Part shown: positions 44,758 through 53,599 of the stretch, in pieces
Layout: each line of letters begins with the position of its first letter
Numbering within the stretch: the stretch's first letter is position 1
Notes under the pieces: generated by a model
The model's input: only the letters and a program-made list of their open reading frames with translations
Told to the model about the DNA's origin: nothing
The model's database searches: none
NCBI GenBank assembly: GCA_039090855.1
Contig: CM077005.1
Span: 72,536,607 to 72,600,606 of the forward strand
DNA: 64,000 bases
Source of the DNA: Macrothele yani
Lineage: Eukaryota > Arthropoda > Arachnida > Araneae > Macrothelidae
Direction of reading: 5' to 3'
Program-made: the position numbers and the translations under genes

Positions 44758-45348
44758 TCTGTCCAAACCCCGACCAGTTGTTTCCATTGGGCAGTTGGCG
44801 GAACGCCACTGCATTCTACAAACAGAAACGGAAAACTAGTATTTTTTATTATTTCATGCAAAAGAGAAACATTGAAGTTGATTGAACGGCTCGTACATCA
44901 GTAACTTCATACTGCAGCAAGGACAGTATAACACAAAAACGCGATTCCAAAAAAAAAAAAAAAAAAAAACTGTAGCCACAAAATTACGTCTGAAATGTAA
45001 CATTATTTTACATTCTTTGGACTACCGGTACTTTCGTATAACATCGGAGATAGAATCAGAACAGATGAGACTTTCACAGCACGAGTAGCACTTCGGACAG
45101 ATAGGACGGAATTGGACCAATCGTCCATTGGACGAATCGGCATTGGACCAATCGTACCATTGGACGAATCGTACCTTTGGACCAATTGTCCATTGGATGA
45201 ATCGGCATTGAACCAATCGTACCATTGGACGAATCGTACCTTTGGACCAATTGTCCATTGGACGAATCGGCATTGGACCAATCGGCATTGGACGAATCGG
45301 CATTGGACCAATCGTCGTTGGACGAATCGTACCAGATCCCTTATTTTT

Positions 45349-45957
45349 AAGTTAAGAATATAATAATTGGTAGTATAATTTTATTGTTAGATAAGTATTA
45401 TTTAAATAAAAAATATTTTGATCTAACTTGTTATTAAATTAAAGGTTATAAAAACATATTTGTAAACACAGACAAAGAGGTTCATGCTTATCCTGGAACA
45501 ACACTATACAATTTGAAACCTTTGACCTACATTTAAAACCGACACACGATGCATTCTTATAATACGAAAATAAACAATAGTATTTCTTGTTTTGATTCTT
45601 TAAAATTGCATTACAACAACAAAACTAATAAAGTATATAAAATTAATTGTAAGGTGTTTTGGGAAATGATATAAACTGACACATTTTTTTACAAGTTTGA
45701 TTTATTTGTACATTAGAAAAATGGATTATTCTCTCCGTTTTTCTGGATTCTACACCTGCGGCCTAGTTGGCCTAGTGGTAAATTCGCCGCTGGGCACCCA
45801 GCATTTCTGTATGTAGGTGAAACGCTCGGTTATTGTGAATTGTTAATGGTGGTAAAAAGTAGGAATACATTGATTTGTGAAGCTGTGATGACAGTGCACC
45901 TTTCTGAGTGTTCCTAGGTTTCTTCAACAAGTTTTACAGAATATTCCACAATCGCAG
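45349..45957. other. Stretch without recognised genes; weak tRNA-like segment
   Basis: Near 45757-45805 the sequence GTTGGCCTAGTGGTAAATTC resembles a D arm, but no matching T arm follows, so I do not call a tRNA or SINE. Confidence 0.35.
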
Positions 45958-45970
45958 CCTCCTTTCTTTT

Positions 45971-46202
45971 TTTTTTTTTTTTTTTTTTTTTTTTGATTGG
46001 AGGTTTAACGACCACCGTGAGCAACTCAATGGGCTATAAGCAGTCGCCCGTCCCTAATTTAGGGTCACTGGTTCCAGGGAAGGGAGAGAGCCAGGGCCGT
46101 AAGACAAACACAACATCCATGCCTGACCGGGATTCGAACCCGGACCCCTTACGGACGAATGATCAGAGGCCAGCGCCTTAGACCACTGCGCCACCGGGGC
46201 GG
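45971..46202 (-). mobile_element. Full-length tRNA-derived SINE, family 1
   Basis: On the minus strand: 5' GCCGCCCCGGTGGCGCAGTG (A-box), B-box GGGTTCGAATCCCGG about 50 nt later, a family body with CTCTCTCCCTTCCCTGGAAC and GGGACGGGCGACTGCTTATA, and a poly(A) of about 23 (T-run on the plus strand from 45971). CTCCTTTCTTTT flanks it at 45959-45970 and 46203-46214. It is the best reference copy of the family in this window. Confidence 0.93.
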
Positions 46203-46214
46203 CTCCTTTCTTTT

Positions 46215-47794
46215 CAAATAGTTTTGTTGTCAATCATTTTTCGTTTCTTAATATGAAGGATCTCATTGAACAACGAATGCTTTTCTATCAGATTATTACA
46301 TTTGGGTTCAGGAAACCGTAATTCTAAGTTAACATTTTCTCATAATTGTTTTCCCATCTCCAACAAAATTCGGGCTAATACAAGTGAAAAATTATTATTT
46401 CTACCGCCATTTACAGCTTACATTTATGTTGTGCATGCATACATTTACTGAAGGTGTGCGAATACTTCCTGAATAACACATAAGATCGCATTGATTTGCA
46501 AGTGCAATGTTATAATAGGTGTTTTAATGCATTTTATTTCGTAATCTTTCGAGTTTAACGGCCTTTTAAAAACGACGGTTAAAGAAACCTGTCTTATCAT
46601 TGTCTTATTATTCGTACATATTAATTAGCGAAATCGGTTCGTGTTCTTTTTTGCTTTTCGTCCCGATTTTTTCTTAAAGTATTAGAATAAAGTAAAGTGG
46701 TTTCCTGAGCGCGTTACTTAGTATGCGTTAATAACATTTGAAACACTATGAATTTATAAATCATGTATTAAAATGTATTCTTAACTCGGCAGCAAAGATG
46801 TTCTTGAAGAAATATTGCAAAAATATGTACTTCGCGTTTGGAAAATGTTAAAGAGATATTTTTCACAAAGAAGAAGCATACGTATAAAGTATTTTTCTTG
46901 TTTTATTTTGCCTTAATTACACATTTAGTTGATGCCGTTTCTTTTGCGTTCGCAGTCATGATAGTATGAGAGATTAAGTTAACTCAATTTCTGAAGAAAA
47001 AAAGATAGGAAAAAAGTAAAAAAAAACAAAAAAAACAATGCAAGTAAGTTCCATCCTTTTAACTACGTCTTAAACTTGGGCCTCATTTTCATCGACGGTC
47101 AACCGCTCGTCAGAATTCTTTTTATTGGTTGGCATGAAATTCATGAATATTTATCGGCACATTAAAGCTCATAATGAAGTATTTGCTCGCACGAGGCGAA
47201 ATCTTCGTTCCGCGTCTTCCTCTTCTTCTCCCTGACTGTAATGAGCAGGCGATATTCGTGCTGCCAGATTGCATTTATTAAAGTGAGGAACTGCAAGCCA
47301 CATTTTGGCCTGGTCACATCGTTAGAAGTAGTTTCCCCTTCGATAACAAGTTTAAGGCATACATAGGGCTGCCTTAATGCTGACCTTTTCTTGTGGATTC
47401 TTTCATTAATCACACCGATGGTCGAGTAAAATTTCCAAGGCCGCAGTTTGTGTTTGAATGTTTTTCTAAAAAAAAGTCGAAGCGCGTGATGTTTACATTT
47501 AATTTCTGCCTAAGCAAACAAAAGGAGGCGTATAAGTATTGGTCGCAGATGCAAATTACGAGTATCGAAATGGAACTTTAAGCTGTATAACTGCGTCAAA
47601 AAGTCATGCGATATAAAAGGAAGCAAAAGTTAATTTAAAGGTTAAGCGCTACGCCGGAAAAAGTTATTAACGCTCTTATAAACAGTGTTAAAGACATGCG
47701 CGTGTGATTAACAAGGTTAAGTTTAGGACGTTCTGTAAAATCCCACCAAAAGCAACACCGCCATGAATTATTAACATGAACATCACTTATGGGG
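46215..47794. other. About 1.6 kb without recognised features
   Basis: Frames of 83 aa (minus, 47162-47413) and 62 aa (47393-47581) carry no motif I recognise. No repeats. Confidence 0.4.
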
Positions 47795-48160
47795 AGTGTC
47801 ATCACAAACATCTATCATTACTATCATCGTTATCAAACGTTATCAATCCACTCCTGGATAAAGGTCTCCCCAAGCTTCTTCCACAAATTTATGTCTTGGG
47901 CCACCTTTCTCCATGCCACTCCGACGTGATTACGATTTTCATAAGTCCGCCTTCCGCGTGGGCTTCCTTTTGGTCTTTTCCTGTCTCTTGCAATCCAGTC
48001 AAGTGTTTCAATTGTCCAACGGTGCTGGTTAGCTGTTTTAGCAATCTTGTGCAGCCCATTTCAAATTGAGGGTCTTTACTTTGATTGTGATGTCTTTAAT
48101 ACCCGTCATTTTCCTAATCCATGAGTGCGTCTTTCTTTCCTTACTGGTTATACAAAACAT
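47795..48160 (-). mobile_element. RTE-type LINE, 3' end fragment
   Basis: The minus strand aligns with the end of the LINE at 53600-56790. SKERKTHSWIRKMTGIKDIT corresponds to DKKRNSWIRKMTRVEDIM in the full copy, and the end corresponds to QQWIDNG with a short AT-rich tail. Several frameshifts; 5'-truncated. Confidence 0.8.
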
Positions 48161-48162
48161 GC

Positions 48163-48212
48163 ACCTCTCTCTCTCTCTGTATCTCTCTCTCTCTCTCTCT
48201 GTCTCTCTCTCC

Positions 48213-48243
<31 letters not shown>
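48163..48243. repeat. (CT)n and (TA)n microsatellite
   Basis: CT-rich run from 48163 to about 48229 followed by alternating TA to the left end of family F copy 1. The TA run supplies the TA target of the element. Confidence 0.9.
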
Positions 48244-49435
48244 CACTGAAGTGCCATAAAATTGGTACAGACGAGCTGATGCAAAACACATAGCAACGTC
48301 ACCTATGCACGTACTCGGTTGCGTCCGCCAGTGCGTGTCTTAAGCGATTTGTATTCTTGCCAGCTGTCAGAGCTGTTTTCGACATGAGAATGACAAGTAA
48401 TAATGACTTAAGCGATTTTCAACGCGGTGTCATAGTTGGCGCTCGTGAGATGGGCCATAGTATTTCGGAGGTAGAAACGCAGTTCGGATTTTCGCGTACA
48501 ACCGTTGCAAGGGTGTACCGTGACTACAAGGATTCTGTCAAAACCTCTAACCTACGATACCAGTGTGGCCGTAAAAATACACTGGGTGAACGTGACCATC
48601 GTCGGCTGTCAAGAATCGTTTCACGTGATAGACGTGCAACATTCTCGCATGAATCATCGGAATTCAATGCTGGAGCCTCAACAGGCATCAGCGTCCGAGC
48701 TGTGCAACGTACCCTGCACTATATGGGCTTTGGGAGCCGACGCCCAACTCGAGTCCCCTTGATGGGTGCGCGACACAGAGCTATGCGCCTCGCTTGGGCA
48801 CGGCAACACCGCCACTGGACACTTAATGACTGGAAACAAGTAGCCTGGTCTGACGAGTCGCATTCCAACCGTATCGAGCAGATGGAAGGATTCGTATGTG
48901 GCGCAAACCCCATGAAGCCATGGATCCCGCCTGTCAACAGGGAACTGTACCGGCTGCTGAAAGGGTCCGTAATGGTATGATGTGTGTTTATCTGGACTTC
49001 ACTGGTACCCCTGGTACGTTTAAAAACGTCTGTGATAGGCCAACGCTTTGTGCGCATCCTCTCTGACGAGGTACACCCGTTCATGTTCTGCATTCATGCT
49101 GATGGGTTGGGCCTTTTCCAACAGAACAATGCACAAGTGTCGGGATTCCATATTATTGTTAGAGGAGCATTCATCTGAGTTTTGGGTGTTGCCACTCCCA
49201 CCCAAGTCCCCAGATCTGAACGTGATAGAACACATTTGGGATGCCATGCAACGGGCTATCGAACACAGGAATCCGACACCTCGGAATACACCCGAATTGT
49301 GGAATGCTCTGCAGGAAGTATGGTGTGCATTGCCTACAGGATATTTCCAGAAGCTAGTATTTCTGAAGTCCTGCGTTCCCGTGAGGGACCTACCAAGTAT
49401 TAGACTGGTGTACCAGTTTTTCTGGCACTTCAATG
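48244..49435 (+). mobile_element. Tc1-like element, family F copy 1
   Basis: Element of 1192 bp. Left end CACTGAAGTGCCATAAAATT after TA at 48242-48243; right end AGTTTTTCTGGCACTTCAAT, its imperfect reverse complement. The right TA is replaced by the start of a TG run. It sits exactly between two microsatellites. Confidence 0.85.
48384..49403 (+). pseudogene. Tc1-like transposase, family F copy 1
   Basis: Starts MRMTSNNDLSDFQRGVIVGA. Helix-turn-helix 1 contains HSISEVETQFGFSRTTVARV; helix-turn-helix 2 ends VRAVQRTLHYMGFGSRRPTR. The first catalytic motif reads QVAWSDESHSNR, with the aspartate kept. The frame breaks near 48900-48980. The second motif reads FQQNNAQVSGFH, aspartate to asparagine, and the third LNVIEHIWDAMQ. 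The reconstructed spacing between second and third acids is about 36, as in the other DD36E-like copies, but the frame is broken between them. The C-terminus RSREGPTKY ends at 49403. Confidence 0.83.

Positions 49436-49473
<38 letters not shown>
49436..49473. repeat. (TG)n microsatellite
   Basis: TG run with one GC interruption, immediately right of the family F element. Confidence 0.92.
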
Positions 49474-49475
<2 letters not shown>

Positions 49476-49593
49476 GGACGCAGATCTCTCTCAGTCAGTA
49501 TTTCTGAGAGAGAACTCAAACCATGGTTATATACTGTATATATATAAATCCATGGTCGGAGTTCTCTCAGTCAGTATTTCGTTTCTCCTCAAC

Positions 49594-50554
49594 ATGGGAA
49601 AAGCAAGGGATTTATGTGATTTGGACAAAAAGGATAAATCGGTATGGCAAGACGGTAAGAGCATCTCCGAAACAGCGGCGCTGGTAAGCTGACACGCTAT
49701 GCAGTAGCTAGTGCTTATCAAAGATGGGCTGAAATAGGCGATACTTCCAGCTATCGATAAGGCGGGAGGCGGCTACGCTTCATTGATGCCAGAGGTCAGA
49801 GCAGGCTATCGCGTCTCGTCCGCAGCAACAGGAAAGCTACTGTCGCTCAAATTATCCATGATTTTAATTGAGGTGAAGCTCGAACACACAGTTCTTGATA
49901 CGCTCTTGGATATAGGTCTCCGCAGCCGCAGACCCATTCATGTGTCTATGCTCCCAGCAGTTCGCTTGCAGTGGGCACGTAATAATCGACATTGGATCAA
50001 AGAAGACTGGAAGAGGGTCTCATTGGTCAAACGAGTCCCGCTTTCTGTTACACTATGTCGACAGAAGAGCTAGTGTGCGACATTTACTCAAGGAAGCCTT
50101 CTCTCATGGATGCACTGTGGGACCGACCCAATCGATCGGAGGGAGTGTGATGGTATGGGCAATATATTTTGGGAAGTACTTGGACCCAGACAGCTGTCAC
50201 ATACCACAACATCGTGGCTGACCTTTATGGGGACTGTATTCCACGGAGGAGATGGAGTCTTTCAAAAGCCAATGCTCCATGCAACACTCAGAAGGTTCAG
50301 GAATGTTACAATAACATTTATTGCCATGACCCCCAAATCATCTGGACATGATTCTTATCAAGCATTTGTGGTTTGAGTTAGACAAACTATTACGAGCTGC
50401 ATCACCCCAACCACGTAATTTGCGGGAACCGCGGTACCTTCTGTTGTAGTCATGGCACCAAATATTGAGAGATACCTACAAATATCTCGTTGAATCTATG
50501 TCTCATTGGGTAAGAGCTCTTTTAACGGCGAGAGGAGGATCTACATCATGTTAG
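49594..50554 (+). pseudogene. Tc1-like transposase, family I-related
   Basis: MGKARDLCDLDKKDKSVWQD starts a helix-turn-helix region (GKSISETAALVS). The second reads LLDIGLRSRRPIHVSMLPAV. WARNNRHWIKEDWKRVS precedes a decayed first motif. The third region reads LIKHLWFELDKLLRAASPQP, so the glutamate is replaced by lysine. The C-terminus ESMSHWVRALLTARGGST ends near 50554, and the right terminus (TCAGCTCATCGGTG) is followed by TA at 50587-50588. The left terminus is not identified. Stops and frameshifts are frequent. It resembles the remnants at 559-1336. Confidence 0.75.
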
Positions 50555-50691
50555 GTAGGTGGTTTTAATGTTTCAGCTCATCGGTGTATACAGTATGTAA
50601 GTATATACAGCCATGTTCATAAAAAACAGAACACTTGAAAGGAGTCGAGCTACAACTTTGATCATGAAAGAAATACGGGATTGCACTATAT

Positions 50692-51010
50692 GATACAAAT
50701 TTTGAAGATGACAATCCGATTTTTGGGGTAAATGTGACAAGGATGGTAAGTCATATAATATCAGAAAACTTGAAAATTTCTTCGTCCTGGAGTTGGACTC
50801 GAACCCGCGTCTACCAAATAGCGCCCGGGTATGCTTACCAGTACACAACCCAGAACGACTAAGTCTCAAGTTTCCGGGCGCTATCTGGGAGACGCGGATT
50901 CGAGTCCCGCTCCAGCACCATAAAACTTTCAAGTTTTAGGATATTAGCTGGCTTAACATCCTTGTCACATTTACACCAAAAAACGGATTATCATCTTTAA
51001 AATTTGTACA
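50692..51010. mobile_element. Fold-back with a tRNA-like T arm in each arm
   Basis: Arms 50692-50828 and 50874-51010 are imperfect reverse complements (roughly 80% by eye) around a 45-nt loop. Each arm carries a B-box-containing tRNA-like 3' half: the right arm reads GCGGATTCGAGTCCCGC followed by TCCAGCACCA, which resembles T arm, acceptor strand and CCA. The left arm has the same in antisense. It is probably a dimeric SINE or retro-tRNA in head-to-head form. Confidence 0.7.
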
Positions 51011-51667
51011 GCTTTGATTTTTACAGGATATGCTAATCAGGCAACATCGCAGAAATGATTAGCATTTCGGCAGCAAGGGTGCATGCCTACCGCGTCTAAG
51101 CAAATCAGATCGCTCAACGTCCCAGACACAAGACCAGCCGTTGTTTTATTATAAGCGCCATGTGGCTCGGTCGGCATAACAGTGCTTGGTCATGATTGAG
51201 TGAGAATGCCTCGTCATCATGAAAAACAGTCGTAAAGTCATATCTGCGAGTTCGTCAGAGTTAGCATTATTGGCATGAGATACTACAACGCTTCCCTCCA
51301 AAGGATTGTCGGTCGAGTGGGGCACATTGCGCCCGTCGTGGAAAGAATCTGCAGGGAATGGTATGGAGAATGGCGTAGCACACGAAGAGAAGGTTCTAGA
51401 CGTCGTGCACAGACAAAACTGAGAGGAAGCCGCCATCTTATGAGGATCTCTTTGAGTGACAGTTCTACATGGCCTTCGGGATTGGAGCAGCAGTGGCGAA
51501 CTGTGGCGCATTCTCCCGTGACAGTTGTAACAGTACGTCGCCGGTTATTACAGTTCGCACTGTAGGCCCGTCGTCCCCTCCTGAGGCTACCTTTGACCGC
51601 GCAGAAACGGACTGCCAAGCTGGAATAGTGCGTCCAACGAAGGAAGTGGCGTGACGAATTGCACAAT

Positions 51668-51845
51668 GTAGTGTATAACGAAGTAAATTTCTTCGTCATT
51701 TTTGTCTACGCCGGGCGTCGAACCAGGGTCCCCTCTTTCCGGAATAAGTCGCTCTCCCAACTGAGCTACGCGCACGTATGCTTTCGCTGCTATCTGCGTT
51801 TAACTCATGTGCGTCCTGCGGTGCAGGCACGTCATAAGTGTTCTA
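51668..51845 (-). mobile_element. tRNA-derived SINE, family 2, copy 2
   Basis: Minus strand: leader with TGCCTGCACCGCAGGACGCA, D arm GTAGCTCAGTTGGGAGAGCG (A-box), T arm TGGTTCGACGCCCGG (B-box), tail AAAAATGACGAAGAAATTTA. It matches the copy at 10392-10556 over its whole length and lies within the family L transposase. AGTGT next to both ends may be a target duplication. Confidence 0.8.
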
Positions 51846-52081
51846 GAAAGAAACGCTCTTCTGTTTATGCAAAAATGATGACCGCATCAATGTTCGTCGA
51901 GGACAAGGGGAGAGGCGTCGCAAGCAGTGTATTCGCCCCTGGTATATCTCACCCAAACTAGACATTATGGTCTGGTGTGCTATGGGGTACGAAAACAGAT
52001 CAGCTCCCTTGAGAGTTTGTACTTCCGTAACAAGTGCCCGTGACGTCGATGACATTCTACGGCCAGTCACCCTTCCGTACG

Positions 52082-52612
52082 TGCAGTATATTACCGGGGC
52101 CATATTTCGGTTACCCTTCCATACCTGCAGGACCTTCCCAAGGCCATATTTCTGTCACCCTTCCATATCTGCAGGACATACCCACGGCCATATTTCGGTC
52201 ATCCTTCTATACCTGCAGGACATTCCCAAGGCCATTTTTCGATCACCCTTCCATATCTGCAGGACATTCCCAAGGCCATATTTCGGTCACCCTTCCATAT
52301 CTGCAGGACATACCCACGGCCATATTTCGGTCACCCTTCCATACCTGCAGGACATTCCCAAGGCCATATTTCGGTCACCCTTCCATACCTGCAGGACATA
52401 CCCACGGCCATATTTCGGTCACCCTTCCATACCTGCAGGACATTCCCAAGGCCATTTTTCTATCACCCTTCCATATCTGCAGGACATTCCCAAGGCCATA
52501 TTTCGGTCACCCTTCCATATCTGCAGGACATACCCTCGGCCATATTTCGGTCACCCTTCCATTCCTGCAGGACATTCCCGGAGCCATATTTCGACAGGGC
52601 AATGCCACACCG
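52082..52612. repeat. 44-bp minisatellite, 12 units, inside a transposase gene
   Basis: A unit with GGCCATATTTCGGTCACCCT and ACCTGCAGGACAT repeats at exact 44-bp steps; the CTGCAG sites run from 52125 to 52565 (11 sites), with a diverged first unit before them. Two alternating subtypes (CATTCCCAAGG and CATACCCACGG) are mixed. The unit encodes the stretch before the second catalytic motif. As 44 is not a multiple of three, successive units fall in different frames, and two plus-strand frames stay open through the array. Confidence 0.95.
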
Positions 52613-52861
52613 CATGTTGCAGCGACGACATCTGCCTTCTTCGAGGTTAATAACGTTCCACTTCATCCGTGGCCGGTTAGATCGCCGAATTTATCACCAA
52701 TAGAAAATCTCCGGGACATGATCAAACGACAGGTGCAGCGGTATGACCGTCCACCAGTAAATAGCAAATCTTGATGAACATTGGACGCAGTCAGTACAGC
52801 CTGGATGACTATATCACAGAAAATCATTCAAACCACACAACGCTGATCCCATTCAATCTTT

Positions 52862-53575
52862 AAACAAGAGTAATCTAAAATACGACTGTGTGGTAGAACC
52901 TCAAAGGTGAATATTGAGATCGCTGACCTTACATCTGGGGTCAGACGCTTTATGTCTCTGTAAGGTAAGTTAGCGTCTGCTAGCGAATATGTACAAGTGG
53001 AAGCTTTTATTCCCACTGGATATTTTAGCTAAAGGTATCGGTAACAATTTGGTGCAATAACTGTGCATATATTGAGAACTGTGTGACCATGCTGTTAACT
53101 AGCATTCTTTTCGTTAAAAATATTTAATTATTAATTTTTTCGAAAACTTTAAACAGACTTAAAAACCATGTCCGAGCATATCCATTAAAAATTAGTATAT
53201 TATGGAGAGAAATTTATGGCTATAAGGGGCTTTAAACCGCAACTTGGGGCATTTTATGATATTTAACTTTCCTTCCAAGGTGATTAATTATAAAAAATCC
53301 TATAACCAGGATTTGCTCTTTATAGAAAGACGTCGGATCAGTACCGTATCAAATCGATACGAACTGGCCATAAATACCCTGTAAAAGTAAATAAAATATC
53401 TTTTGAAGCAGATTTATGTAAATGCAACCCATTAAATGTAATTTATGTTAACTTAATGCGTCGATATCGCAGCTTTAACCTTGGAATGAAAGTTAACTTT
53501 ATCGTCTGAAATTCATAAGCGAACAATCGGGATTTTGATGCTTTCATATCGCTTATTAAAATTTCAAATACATTA
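52862..53575. other. Stretch without recognised features
   Basis: AT-rich, ending in a TA microsatellite at 53576-53600. No frame or repeat assigned. Confidence 0.45.
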
Positions 53576-53599
53576 TTATATATATATATATATATATAT

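Larger units (their letters stand above)
43589..45339. mobile_element. Fold-back (FB/MULE-like) element with 9-bp target duplication
   Basis: Element of 1751 bp. CTTATTTTT flanks it at 43580-43588 and 45340-45348. Both ends (left about 43589-43770, right about 45095-45339) consist of alternating GATTCGTCCAATG and GATTGGTCCAATG units of about 15-17 bp and are inverted relative to each other. Tips read GGTCCCGGACGATTCGTCCA and, on the reverse strand, GGATCTGGTACGATTCGTCC. The centre holds two further tandem arrays and no transposase. Inverted repeats made of short tandem units plus a 9-bp duplication are the hallmarks of Drosophila FB elements, which belong with MULEs. Confidence 0.8.
51206..52850 (+). 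pseudogene. Tc1-like transposase, family L, with SINE and 44-bp repeat insertions
   Basis: Begins MPRHHEKQS, then EFVRVSIIGMRYYNASLQRI and HIAPVVERICREW (helix-turn-helix 1). Helix-turn-helix 2 ends VVTVRRRLLQFAL, then RLPLTAQKRTAKLE. At ELHNVV, just before the expected first catalytic motif, SINE family 2 interrupts it (51668-51845). Coding similarity resumes with DDRINVRRGQGERRR and IMVWCAMGYENRSAPL. The segment corresponding to VTLPYLQDIPGAIF is amplified into a 44-bp array. After it, FRQGNATPHVA is the second motif with aspartate changed to glycine, and LSPIENLRDMI is the third. A frameshift affects the C-terminus (NSKS* instead of NLDE). Confidence 0.8.
50608..52860 (+). mobile_element. 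Tc1-like element, family L, with insertions
   Basis: A Tc1-type left end CAGCCATGTTCATAAAAAAC begins at 50608 after TA (50606-50607). The transposase starts at 51206. A tRNA-like fold-back (50692-51010) and a SINE (51668-51845) sit inside, and a 44-bp minisatellite has expanded in the gene. I did not find the right terminal repeat, so 52860 is an estimate from the end of coding similarity. Confidence 0.5.

Noticed and set aside
45757..45830. tRNA or SINE at GTTGGCCTAGTGGTAAATTC
   Set aside because: D-arm-like only; no B-box at a suitable distance.
47162..47413. 83-aa minus-strand frame as a host exon
   Set aside because: No motif, no splice context that I can judge, and similar lengths occur by chance in this DNA.
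50873..50925. Functional tRNA gene
   Set aside because: T arm and acceptor-like CCA are present, but no D arm or anticodon arm of normal spacing precedes them; the arms belong to a fold-back.
52082..52612. Regular 44-bp repeats as a CRISPR array
   Set aside because: There are no unique spacers; the whole 44-bp unit repeats head to tail and it encodes a transposase segment in eukaryotic DNA.
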